DNA from: Cyclaneusma minus
Lineage: Eukaryota > Ascomycota > Leotiomycetes > Marthamycetales > Marthamycetaceae
Assembly (NCBI GenBank): GCA_037179335.1
Contig: JAKZHN010000023.1
Span: forward strand, 496,001-560,000
Direction of reading: 5' to 3'
DNA: 64,000 nt
The position numbers and the translations under genes are program-made. Below are positions 44,838-56,108 of this stretch, piece after piece (within the stretch, counting starts at the first letter, position 1; each line of letters starts with the position of its first letter). The notes below the pieces were generated by a model. The model saw only the letters and a program-made list of their open reading frames with translations, was not told where the DNA came from and ran no database searches.

Positions 44838-46336
44838 AATGAATGACTGGAAGTTGGGACGAAAACGATTGGAGTCTTTGCTGTGTTTCAACGGGATGAT
44901 GCTCTTCTATTTATCATGATCTGTCTGACTCCCCCGTCGTTGGATTCCAGGACACGGTCGTCCGTGTTTTGGAATATTCTCCGACATAGAGTACCCATAC
45001 CAAGAATTGGAGGGCCTTCCGGTGTTTGGATTGACGGCAGGTTGCGTAAGATTGGAGACTGGGGTAGAAGTGGAGAACTACTGTGCCAAAACATGGGGGA
45101 AAAGGCGAATTTCACAACTCTGTTGACTGGAGGGAGCGGTGGAGCTCTAGGTAAACGGTGATACATCGCGAGTACATACTTGGCTAGGATATTGCCAGTT
45201 TGTTCTGCACTATACTTACACAGCAGCAGTCCGGTACGTTCTGCGATGGAGAAACTCAGTCCGGCGGCATAATTATTGCTCCTGGCTTGGGGGTTTGAAT
45301 TGGTGGTTCGGCATATGATGGTATTGCACTCGGGCCTCGACTGCAACTGCAAGTTACCGAGTGACATGAATCTGAATCTCCATACCACGCTATGATCAGA
45401 CGGTCCATCTGGTCGTCATCTGGGTCGATGGATACAAGGTGTCGGGGAAAATCGTTGTTTCAGCTTAGACCGGGTTTCTGTCTATACAGTGACTTGAGAA
45501 TTGAGAATCTGGGGAGCGGGCTCGTCCCTAGATGAATTCCCGCCACTTGTCTCTAGTTCTACTTTCTATGTCCTACATGGCTTCTAGCATGGAATTTTCT
45601 TGATTATTGGGATTTCTCCTGATTTTGGAAACTTTTCCTGAGAATCCAGTTGTTGCAAGAAAATGTTTCTTGGACCTGAACTTGGAACGTGTAGTGTTCT
45701 GTTGGTATGGAACAGGAAGTACCCACAGTGTCTTAACCGGAGACGAGGATCCCAGTCTGTTATGGTGTTTTCTGTTTGAGAAAATTTTGCCAAGTCAGAG
45801 CTTTTCGGGTGTTACGACTCCAGAGGCAGATCCACAACAGAGTCCCCCAGAAGGCTGTCTATAGCTGAGTGTCGACATGCTATCCGGCAGCCTTCCCCGT
45901 TTTCGACATGTGCGACCGGACTTGCCGGAGCACTCAGTATAGCGAATGGATCTACATAATGAAATCCTCCCCTTGAGCTGATGTAGGGCATTTTGACTCG
46001 GTGTTCCGATGGCTTCCGAGACGAGGCGGTCAAACGACACGATAAATCAAAGTCTGCTGCAGGATATCATGGGAGCCAGATCAAGGGAGGCTAGCGATAG
46101 ATTGGAATTGAAAGGACCTGATATCAGATTGAATGATGAGAGGAATAGCCCAAGTGGAACTGCTGAAAGGCCGAAGACATGGGAGACACCAAGGTATCAT
46201 GAGTCACCAAAATGAAGGCAAAAGTCACGACGGGATACAGAATGCATTGTTATCTAGGTGAGGAGCCATAGACTCTTCGGGATTCAGTGGCCCATGGACC
46301 AAGATAGTCCCCAAGAAATGAACAGGAGCGCTGGGA
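44838..46336. other. Gap between pectin lyase and aspartyl protease-like genes
   Basis: 1.5 kb, the upstream region of the pectin lyase gene. No gene supported; open frames here are short and without motif. Confidence 0.35.
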
Positions 46337-47798
46337 TCAGAGGACGCTCACTAGGCGTTGTAGGAGGAACACAGCCAACAACGTGGGGAATGATGTCTGC
46401 CATCTGGGGAAGCCAGCCGATTTGAGGTTCGCAAATCCCATAGTTTTGTTCTCGGTATTGTGGTCAATATACTTGCCCTGGAAAAACGCTTGCCCAATAA
46501 TCCAGCAATCACTAGTAGTATAGCAATCAAATCCTGCCTGATATACGCTAGCAGAGGTATCAGAGCCATGGATGATTGCAGTACAGTTGTTGCCAGTACG
46601 GCTCTGCTCCAAGCTCTCGGGCAACATGCCAAAGAGCGTTCTGTTGTGACTGATATGGCTGTTGTTCTGCATTTCACCTTCCGTTGCAGTTTTGAGGGAT
46701 GGAAAGCCGAACTGAAGGACGGGAGGGTTGTCGCATGGGTAGAACCCATCGAGTCTGTCCTGGTTGTCGTCATCCGTGCTGTACACCCATTCAATGCCTG
46801 CTTCATTGAACATGTCTTTGACTGCCGTTATTGGTCTGGAAAAGTAAGCGCCGCACATATTGACTGGGTGCAGTTCAAACCTACCCAAAGATAACAGAGG
46901 AAGCGGTGGTGAAGAACATCTGGTGGTCGCTTGCAACCTCCTTGCCGTTCACCAGGACATCACCTAATACCTGCCACGAACCGTTGTTTATTTGGGTGGG
47001 GGGAAGTTCAAGGGGATCCAATGGAATATGTTGACCTTGATGCAGTTCGGTAACGCTCAAATTTCCCTCAAAGACGTCGTGCGGTACTTTGCCGAAGTAC
47101 ATCTCGCCAGTCTGGTCCGCGTTCAGAGCAAGTCCAAACCGACACGGATTGAGCTGTCCCCGACCGCAGATATTATGCCAAACATTGTCCAAAGTTGACT
47201 TTGCGCCGAGACCAAGGACACCATCGTGAGGGAGAGCATCGTCAAGTGGAGTGTCAACGGCACCCAAGACTTGGCTCAGCTCGAAAGTCTCCTCCATCTG
47301 GGGTTCTGTGCTACTACCAAGCGTGAAAGTGATCAAGGCTACGTGTGTCTTCCCTCCGAACTAATAGAGTGTAAGCGGGTATGGCAAGGACAAACCGCGG
47401 GACACCTACCGTCTTGTTTCCAGATCCGTCAAGGTTGGTTCCGTTGAACGTGATGCTAAACTTCTCAGGACCCGTTACGGAAGGCTGGTTGCCATCAGGC
47501 TGATAGCGGCAGCTGTCAATAAGCAGGTCACCAGAGAAGGTGTCGAGAAGAAGAATGTAGGGATCATCTCTAGGTTTGATCCATTCGGGGTCGAAGCCGC
47601 AGGTAAACCAGAAGCCCTAGAGGAGGTTAGAAAGAGCAGTCACGACGGCTTGAAGGGGTACCCTACTTGTTTTTCATCCTGAAAGAGCAACATTCCTCCT
47701 GGTCCGGGATCCTTCCTCTCACATGGAGGAACGTGATGGCCGAGAACGCCTCGAAGGGCAGCAAGGGTGGCGACACATGACAGGACTTTGGAAGGCAT
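46337..47798 (-). CDS. Secreted pepsin-like (A1) protein, probably inactive
   Basis: Minus-strand exons 47798-47667, 47616-47410, 47360-46885 and 46835-46337 (introns 49-50 bp) give 437 residues. Signal peptide MPSKVLSCVATLAALRGVLG. The pepsin fold is recognisable: LLLDTFSGDLLIDS (about residues 66-79) at the first active-site loop, DGVLGLG (about 159-165), FGLALNADQTGEMYFGKV, and FFQGKYIDHNTENKTMGFA at the end. The first catalytic Asp is present, but its Gly is Phe; in the second loop the DTG is replaced by TTA (TTASSVIFGP, about 264-273), so the second Asp is missing. Several N-glycosylation sequons (NGT, NKT, NLS, NGS, NNS, NRT, NCT) occur. The C-terminus is hydrophobic (PTLLAVFLLQRLVSVL) as in GPI-anchored yapsin-like proteins. 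Likely a pseudoenzyme at the cell surface. Confidence 0.75.
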
Positions 47799-49031
47799 TT
47801 CGATGAGTGAGAGACGACAAGCGAGAGACGACGGTTGAGCGACGACGGTTGAGCGACGACGATGATGAGTATGGGCGTGAAAGGAAAGGAGAAAGTTGAG
47901 GATGAATCAAGTATGGTATACGAGTGTAGCAAGGAGTGATGAATCCACGAGCGTGCGAATGAATGTAAGTGGACAGTGGTCGAGAATATGGATGCGAGTG
48001 AGACTGAAGAGTGAGAAAGATGAAAGACGAGAAGAAGGAGGACGAGCGAGCTTTTAAGAGAGGGTCGATAGATAAGCTCCCACTCAGGGAGGAAGTCGCG
48101 GGCCTTCATGTTCATCGAGCATGTGAACGACAGTGACCAAGAAGGAGCGTAGGTAGGTATGTCCCACCTGCAAAAGCTTCGTACAGAATTCTCCAAGCCT
48201 GACGCTTGCACACTCGGATTTTTCACGAAGGGAAGTCGTGAACCACGATGGCTGCCTCCTCCCCTCATCCTCAGATGCGACTCACTCACATAGGTGTGCT
48301 TCTGATGTAGATATGAGCGCCCAGAACTAGAATTAATGAGTTTCCCAGACCTCATTAGTACATGCACTTGATCGCAAACCGAAATCTTGATGTGCAACTC
48401 GTGAGCTTCACCTGATTCACCCCTTTCCGCGCAAATTGAGAGTCACCTGACTTGACTTTGCTCCAACGCAGGCGGCAACAACATGGCCCTCAAGTCCGGT
48501 CTCGACAGCGCCACTTCGTTGCCAAAACCAAAATGACAAAGACAGACGACAGCTTGTCGGTTGCTGGTGGAGAGTCGTCCGGTGTCGCTTGCTGCATTTA
48601 TGTAGGTAGGTACTTGGACCAAAACAGAAAGACGGTCTCCAACAGCAAGAGACTGGATCTGGACTACACCACAGAGGCAGGCATAGCTGGTGGGAAGACC
48701 TATTTCGCCGCTCCTGGTCTGTGGTGGATCGAAACATTGGTTGCTGATGTCGTGATTCAAATCAGGCTTCGGACATAAGCCATCGAGTAGAAGGCGTCCG
48801 TACATACTGAACCAGATTTATGTGGACAGCGGCTGTGTGGAAAATTGACCGCCCTTTACATACATCGCAAACAAAGATGGGACAAAAAATTGAATTGGGC
48901 TCCTGCTTGGATAGCAGGGTGTATCTTGCGCTTCAACTCCACGAATCTGCCAGGTAGCATGCTACTTACCCAAACTCAGTCTGCAAATTCAGTCTACCTC
49001 ACAGTCCCTTCACCACCTAGCAAATTCCCAA
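47799..49031. other. Gap between aspartyl protease-like and monooxygenase genes
   Basis: Upstream DNA of the protease-like gene. Repeated GACGACGGTTGAGC at about 47,824-47,855. Nothing coding supported. Confidence 0.35.
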
Positions 49032-50228
49032 TTATTCCTCAACCCTCTTCCTCTTCCCATTCACCCCATTTCCATTCACCGCATGCCCGTTGACGCCATT
49101 CCCATTGACGCCATTCCCATTCACCCCCTTCTCACCCAGCCCCTCCTCTGCCAATACCTCCCTCACCCTCGGCAAGATATACCTCCCATAATCCACCGCA
49201 TCATTGAAATTATCATAGCCCCGAATACTAATCAACTCACACCCCAACCTCGCATAATCCAACAAACTCTGACTCACCGTCTCCCAACTCCCCACCAACG
49301 CCGTACTCGCCCCCCTCGCTCCCGTCGCCTTCACCGTCTCATACCACAAACACCTATCCTGCACCTCCCCCCTCTTCGCAATATCGAGCAATCTCTGACT
49401 CCCAACATTCTGCGGCTCATCCTTATTAACCTTATTCAACCCCAGCAGCTTATCCCGATTCCCCTTGATACCAGCCAGCGTCCCATGCGCCTTCGCCCAC
49501 GCCAGCTCGTCCGTCTCCGCCACAATCGGCCTAAAAGTAACCCAAATCTTCGGCCGATCGCCCGCATCCACATCCCTCCCCGCCTTCCTCGCCTCCCCCC
49601 AAATGCGATCAATCTGCTCCTGCGTCTCTTTCAACGGCTCGCCCCACAGTCCAAAAATGTCCGCCAGCGAGCCGCCAATGCGATAAGCCGCATCGCTGCT
49701 TCCGCCCACAGACACGGGAATCGTGCCATTGGTCGGCTTCACGCGGCTGTTGAAGTCCTTGAACTGGTAGTACTTGCCCTCCCAATCCCACGGCCCGTCG
49801 GCCGTCCACGCCTTCCGCAGAATCTTGATGTACTCCTCTAGGCGCTCGTAGCGTTCTTCTTTGCCGAGGAAGTCGCCTTCGCGGCCTTGTTCGAGGTCGT
49901 TGCCGCCCGCTATGAAGTGCACTACTACCCTGCCCTTGCTCAGTTGGTCTAGAGAGGCAAGGGCTTTGGCTGCAACGGTGGGGTACATTGTGTTGGGACG
50001 CAAGGCAATGACGACGGAGATCTGCTTGGTCACGGCAGCAATGGTTGCGCCGATGGTGAAGGGATCAAACCCTCCGGAATCGTAGGGAATGAGCGTGTAG
50101 TTGACGCCGTAGTTGTCGAGCATGCGACTGTGGCGGACGATGTAGTCGGGGTCGATGCCAGCGCCAGGGAGCGGTTTGAGCTCCGTGGACGCATTCGGCG
50201 GCGTCATGGAGATGAATTCGACGACCAT
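49032..50228 (-). CDS. SsuD-like FMN-dependent alkanesulfonate monooxygenase
   Basis: Luciferase-fold monooxygenase using reduced FMN; the closest named family is the alkanesulfonate monooxygenases that release sulfite for sulfur supply. A single exon of 398 residues from ATG 50228 (MVVEFISMTPPNASTEL). Features: YGVNYTLIPYDSGGFDPFTI, SVVIALRPNTMYPTVAAKAL, ASLDQLSKGRVVVHFIAGG, RYERLEEYIKILRKAWT, VSVGGSSDAAYRIGG and a C-terminal LISIRGYDNFNDAVDYGRYILP, the usual TIM-barrel order. The C-terminus is a low-complexity NGVNG repeat (49,070-49,130) ending KRKRVEE. No flavin reductase gene is nearby, so electrons must come from elsewhere. Substrate inferred from family only. Confidence 0.88.
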   Translation of the reverse strand: MVVEFISMTPPNASTELKPLPGAGIDPDYIVRHSRMLDNYGVNYTLIPYDSGGFDPFTIGATIAAVTKQISVVIALRPNTMYPTVAAKALASLDQLSKGRVVVHFIAGGNDLEQGREGDFLGKEERYERLEEYIKILRKAWTADGPWDWEGKYYQFKDFNSRVKPTNGTIPVSVGGSSDAAYRIGGSLADIFGLWGEPLKETQEQIDRIWGEARKAGRDVDAGDRPKIWVTFRPIVAETDELAWAKAHGTLAGIKGNRDKLLGLNKVNKDEPQNVGSQRLLDIAKRGEVQDRCLWYETVKATGARGASTALVGSWETVSQSLLDYARLGCELISIRGYDNFNDAVDYGRYILPRVREVLAEEGLGEKGVNGNGVNGNGVNGHAVNGNGVNGKRKRVEE

Positions 50229-52361
50229 GGTGGTGGTTTCTGAATCGGTCGTCTGGTCGGGACTGACAGTTTGCTCTGCTTCCAAAGGCAGGCAAGAACA
50301 GTAGGGAAGTGACGAAGGACGGAAGCTACGAGGTGAGGGGGAAAGAGAAGGATGGAATGGATATATGAAGGATGGAAAGAAACTTCGTGCTCGTCAGCTT
50401 TCCTTCCACGAAAGCAGATTTAAGAACAGAAAGTAGTAGCACTTTGAGAAAATCAAATCATGGGGAACTTTCTATACACCCCTCTCTTTCGAGCAACGGA
50501 AGTAACCTACCCTCACCCACTCGTTATCAAGGTTATCTTCCCATCCAGCAGGTAAGGCGTGATATCAGACCATCACACCCTGCCCTCCCTGATTAATAAA
50601 TCAAATCTGCAAGGCGTCATCTTCCCGCAGACTGTCGCGACTGTTCGCTATGGTCATATTCGCTGCATCTCTACGATAACGATTGGTGATGAGACAGTTG
50701 CCGTTTGCCAAGTTGCCGCGGGATGCCGCGAGGAATTGCCATTTGCCAATGGCGAAATCGCATGCGATTCCCCTCATTGTGGGGTCGCGTTGCGCCATCC
50801 GATGGCAAGGGCGGAATGCCGATTGTTCCGACCGAGGTGGTGTGGTGGGTTCAATATTTGAAAAGGTTGCAGCCAGATTCTTGGGAAAGTTGAGGATGAG
50901 ATTGGGAGACGAGAAGTCCTGAAGGGATGGTGAAGGCATGAGAATGGGTCAATGCTTTGAGACCTCTGATGCTTCGGCTCTCCAGTCTGCACGGCTTGTC
51001 GACCTCAACCCCAACCACCAGGTCGGATCGCTTTGTCTCTTTTCCGCTGTTCTGTCATCTAAAATCGATGCTGTCATGGTCTCAAAACACTCCGCAACTT
51101 GGTAGCTGACAAGATGCGGCTTGGAGCCTCGAGAAGACATCAGTTGCAACTCCAGGCATCGGCCTCTCAACTTGTCGACAAAACTCAATCATCATGTCAC
51201 GCCACATCATCGCGAAAGCTCATATGCTCATCAAGTCCATATACTGTAGATATGCCTATATGCCAATCCAGGAGCGAGTGAAGCGATCTCACTTCTGTCC
51301 ATTCCCTTCCTAGTACCCAATTGCTGTCATCGTCGCCAGCCAGCGATGGGCCCAGGGACAAAAGACAGGTTCTGGAAACCCAATATGCGCGAGGAGCCTC
51401 GCAGTGTCCCGAATCAATATACCCAACCCAATCATCCCAATAAGCTCCTTGTAGCAAGGCGAGCCAAAACCGTCCTGTAGTCTTTCTAGCCCCGGGCCAA
51501 TCCTATAGACAACCTCCCGATACCCGCATAGTTCCCAATGTCATGACCCTTGAATTACACAAAATCCCATCGCCCCTTTTTACATCCCATCCCATCCCAT
51601 CTGGAAAACCTGCTCAATTCAACGCAAGCCACCCTTTGTCATCAATGCCGCTCCCCAAGCAGAACTTCTCCCACACTGAGGGGTGTCGCTGCAGGGATAG
51701 ACGAACAACTCCGGAAAATTCAGACCACCACTCGCTGACTGGATCATTGGCTCTGGAGCGACCGGAGAAGGCGGAAGAAGACGCACGCCAGCGCAAAATA
51801 TCAGAAAGACCACCAATGCTGTCGTAAAAGTCGCTTTCGTGCATTCGAATCAGAAGCCTCGCTTTTTTGTTATTTTCGTGAAGAACATGCTATGCCGTAA
51901 ACGTATCGATCCATAATCATGAACTTCCAGCTGTCAAAAGATGAGACAAAGCTGGCTATGTAAATGAGACCCAGGAGGCAACGAGATTCGTTTGCATGCT
52001 AAATATCATTGAAGCATGGCCTCGGATGCTGAGAAACTTTTCTTTCGAGAACACTTCGCTTTTCGTTTCCAGGTGCGTTCGAGAGTAAATCTTGAAAACT
52101 TGCGCGTCAAGATGTTGACTCGTAGGCCATTCGAATAGATAGAAACAACCGAGGTCGACCGCTCGCCGGAGTATATACTGGATTGGAGAAAGTTCGTAGA
52201 GCGAGACGACGCAATGTAAACGAAGGCTATACCAAACAATGCATTGCTTTTACACTGAGATTGAACTAAAGTGTTGGGGGTATTCGTGGAACCAAGTTCG
52301 CGTCGCTTCGCTTATTCAAAACACAACAAAACCCACTTCTTCGTTCCTCAAAGCGAGTTCC
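50229..52361. other. Gap between monooxygenase and C2H2 regulator genes
   Basis: 2.1 kb, promoter of the monooxygenase on the left and 3' region of the regulator on the right. No gene supported. Around 50,690-50,770 the DNA is a set of imperfect TTGCC/GGCAA repeats in both orientations. Confidence 0.35.
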
Positions 52362-55300
52362 TCACTCTGTGGTTCGCGGTAGATGGACGACTGATGCTTC
52401 AGCACGTGCTTTCATGTGGTGCGCTTGTGTCTCCAGGCTACGAGCCATCAGGCGAGTCACTGTTAGGTGTAAGCACGTACGTTTTGTTGTAGCAAGGGAA
52501 GTCAGTATAACATACCTGGCCACACAGCGGCTTTATCAAGCATGTTAGCCGTGAGTCGCAGAATCTTGCTGCCATATCCACATGCGTCCACTACAGGAAA
52601 TCGTGACACTGAACTGAGAGCATTGAAGTTGTCCATGGCAGAAACTTCAAAAGCCATTTTTGCTTGATTGCGCTGGATCAAATCTTGAATCTTGAGGAGC
52701 AGCTTGCAGTCCTCTTCCTCGAGAAGCATGATACCTGGTACCTGAGTGAAGTCAATGTCGTCTTTGCCGAGAATCCCAAGATCTTGACCAACACGCTCTT
52801 GTACGGTAGCGATCCACTCCGCAAGAACTTGAGCACAGTCAAAGGCACACATTGCGGACTGGAGAGGGAGCTCTTTCGAGGTGAAATCGGCAAATGTGAC
52901 GCCCAACTTGTCAGCCATGGATAAGGAGTCAGCGGCGTAGAAGGCCGCCTTTCTGAGATGGCGCTCACGCTTGATCATCGATCCCGCGTGGGCTAGTTGC
53001 GCAGCTGATGGAGCGTATTTCGAAGCTGCGAAGCCTGGGGACGAGTTATCGGCAGGTTTTGCGGGGAATGGTGAGATAGTGAGGTTAGAAGCAGTGTCAG
53101 AGATGTGGTTGGCCGACGTGGGCGAATTGTCGGCATGCTGAACAATCTGACTACCTCGGGAAAGCTCTTCAGCCATCCCTTCATAATCACGCTGCCAGAA
53201 CATTTCTTTCGACCTGGCCAGATTGACAAAAAGGCGAACATAAGCAAGATCAAGAAGAGGAATACTATCGGCCGAAAGAGGACCAGCGCCGTACGGGTTG
53301 GGCCTCTCCAGACTGTGTTGAGGATTACTCGCCCAGGCTGCTTGCCACGCCTTCAGCGCAGGCTCAATATGACGATGCATTCTCTCCGTCTCCTCGTTGG
53401 TCCAGAGTCTGCTATGATGTCTTTGCCTCGTCTCCCAGATGTAATTGTGCAAGGCGTTGATCAGTACCAAGCAACCAAACGTGCTAGGCCTCAAGTTACT
53501 GTGAGGGAGGTCCCGAGGGTTCATGCTTGACCCGAAGGGCTGGTTTTGAGATACTTCGGCTTGTTGCTGCTGCTTTGTACTGGTCGCCAGCAGCTCTCCT
53601 AGGGCGTCATAGAAGGAGATACGGTTGAGTTCAGCTCCCTGAACACCTCCCAGAGCATAAAAATCTGCCGCTGATTCTGCGGTCCAGAACTGCTCATCGC
53701 AGGGCAAATCCAGGAGAATCTCAGAGTTAGTCAATGCTGGGGCATGGTTGTAGGCAGACACTAGGAGGCTGGACATGATGAAGACTGCATATAAAGTTCT
53801 CTTGCGTTCCTCCTTGACTTTCCACCTGGTCCACTCGGTCTGCTCTCCAGAAACACCGTTTTGATAGTCGAAGCCAGGCCCATCCGACATGTGTACATCT
53901 TGCGAATAGGCATCCGAATCCGTGGGTTTAACAAGATCTGCTGCTCGTGCAAGGCTGACCAAGGCCGCGCAGTGAGTGCTTGCGATATCGCCGGCAGTCT
54001 TATCACCACAATTGTGTCCGTAAACCACGTTCAACATCATGGACTGTACAAGCCAAACAGGAGTATGTGAAATACTCTCGGTCCCCCCCATACTGTCGGC
54101 GCCTCGCGCTCTGCGAAAATCTGCTTTCTTGACATCTTCTCTCCGTCGGTTTTCTAGGTAGAGCTGAATCATCTTTTTGGCCGAGTCGAAAAGCTCTTTG
54201 GACTGCACGTGATCCATCTCATACAGAGCCCCAATAGCCGCCATAGAAAGGACTAGGCAGCCACGACCCCCACTTACACCTGGTTGACTATGTTTAGATA
54301 CGTCGAAAGAAAGTGTTGGTATGTGTAGGAAGGGAAGATGAGGGTGGAAAAACCGAACGTAGGCATCGATATACCGCTTCAGGTCTTGAGTGCTCGGAAG
54401 ACTCTGAGAGGCTTGCTGTATGCTGTTGTTTCCGGTGGTGCATCGAGGGGACATGGGAGAGGCCATGCTAGAAAGGGAGAGCTTGCGGCCAACTAAAGGT
54501 GCGCATTGCGCGAGGGCATGGACGAGAGTTTGACGGGTATCATCAGTGACAGTTGATGCGGGCGATCCACAATTTGGCAAACCATTCATGGACATTGGGG
54601 TCCGGGATCGGAAGTGCATGGCCTGATTAAGCCCCTGGGATGGCATGTCAGGCATTGCTCCGGGACTAACGGGGTTCATTGACGGTGGTGTAGAGAAATA
54701 CTGCTCACTGCCTTTCTGTGGAATGCTGTGCGGCGACAAAGGCGCTCCATTCATATATTCGGGAAATCCAGTGTTTCCAAGATCAATGGTAAACGGATTT
54801 GGGGTCACCAAAGGTGGGGCGGCCATGACCGAGGGCTGCCACATGGGGCCCGTAGTGGTGACCGGGTTGTTGGAGCCGTCCAACATGACCTCGCTGATGC
54901 CGCTCTGGCTTGCGGTGCTTATAGCAGATGGCGAGGAGCCGTCCATGGCATTCTCGTTGCTGCTGTCTAGGAGCATCTGGGTGTCAAAGGTGGTCATCCA
55001 CTCGAAATTTTCATTGAACTGGGGGGCGCTGTGCATTTCTGGGAAAGCTCGTAGGTAAGGCGAGGTCCCATCGAGAACCATTGGTGGCGGAGAATCATTG
55101 TAATGCAGAGCGTTCGGATTGATTGTCGATGATCCAGAACCAGCTGTGAATAGAAAGCCGTCAAAATCAGGGAAATCCCCAGAAGGGTAGCTAGCCAGTG
55201 CAGGAGCAGTGCGGAGGCCGCCACCGAAATCCACATTGCTGAATCCGTGTGTGTCTAGCTTTGGCAGGCCGTGACTCATTGCCCTATGTCCCAAAGCCGA

Positions 55301-56108
55301 AGACATGCCTCCAAAATTGAAGTCGTGATGCAGTGGCAAATTTGACAAGCTGGGGTGGTGGCTATGGCCCTGGACCTGCGCTCTCCCGGACATGGCGTTG
55401 TTGGTGGCAGCCATCAATTGCATATGTGCTCCATCGATGTGACTTATCGTGTTCGCCCGGGGTCTCATATTTGCTGAGGCGGCATTGGCGACTGAGCTCT
55501 TGCGAACCCGTCCGGGGGCCCCTCCAGCCGTGCTGCTTACACTCTCACGGCGGTTTCGAGGTCTCGACGAGGGAGTAGTCGTCATATGCAGTTTCTGCTG
55601 ATGGCGGAGAAGCAAGTCTCGCCTTGCAAAGCAGCGGGAACATTCTGGACATTCGAATGGTTTTTCCTTGGGCAAGTTAGCACTCATGGCTGCTGAAGGG
55701 CTGACTTGTGCGGCACACCTTTGTATGGCTCCGCTCGTGTCTCTTCAGATGTTCCAGCCTGGCAAAGCTCCTCGTGCAAGTTGCGCAAACATGCGGACGT
55801 GGTTTATCGGTTTTGGGAGGGGGAAAGGGCTTCGCAGTTGGCGGGGATCCAGCTGTCTGAGCGTCAGCAACATCTCAGATTACCAAGCTCAACTACCCCG
55901 CGCAGCTCGATTGCTTGCTCTAACGTCCACGCAGACCCGTCCAAAAGCTGATCCGGCACCCAGGAATTGAGTTCTATGTCACACCCAGATAGTTTCAACA
56001 GCAGAATCTCTTACCATTTTCGACGCTCCCGGTCGAGGTGGAGTTGGGGGAGGCGGAAGCGGGCATGGCGGTGGCCTGGTGTGGCGGGGCTCCCGAGTCA
56101 CTGAGCAT
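52362..56108 (-). CDS. C2H2 (two fingers) + fungal_trans transcription factor
   Basis: Minus-strand exons 56108-56015, 55852-55719, 55666-52516 and 52459-52362 give 1158 residues; introns of 162, 52 and 56 bp. The second intron splits the finger pair: finger 1 is HVCATCTRSFARLEHLKRH (Cys54, Cys57, His70, His74), finger 2 FECPECSRCFARRDLLLRH (Cys82, Cys85, His98, His103), separated by TKEKPF. A long Ser/Pro/Gly-rich region follows, then the fungal_trans regulatory domain from about residue 500 (YIDAYVRFFHPHLPFLHIP). The last exon adds VTRLMARSLETQAHHMKARA; without it the frame would stop in the GTATGT intron. This is the Adr1/AmdX-like architecture of carbon or nitrogen source regulators; the exact orthologue is not recognised. 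An in-frame TAG precedes ATG 56108. Confidence 0.85.

Noticed and set aside
49083..49841. 252-codon plus-strand frame opposite the SsuD-like gene
   Set aside because: Antisense shadow of a GC-rich real gene; Pro/Arg/Ile-rich translation without motif.
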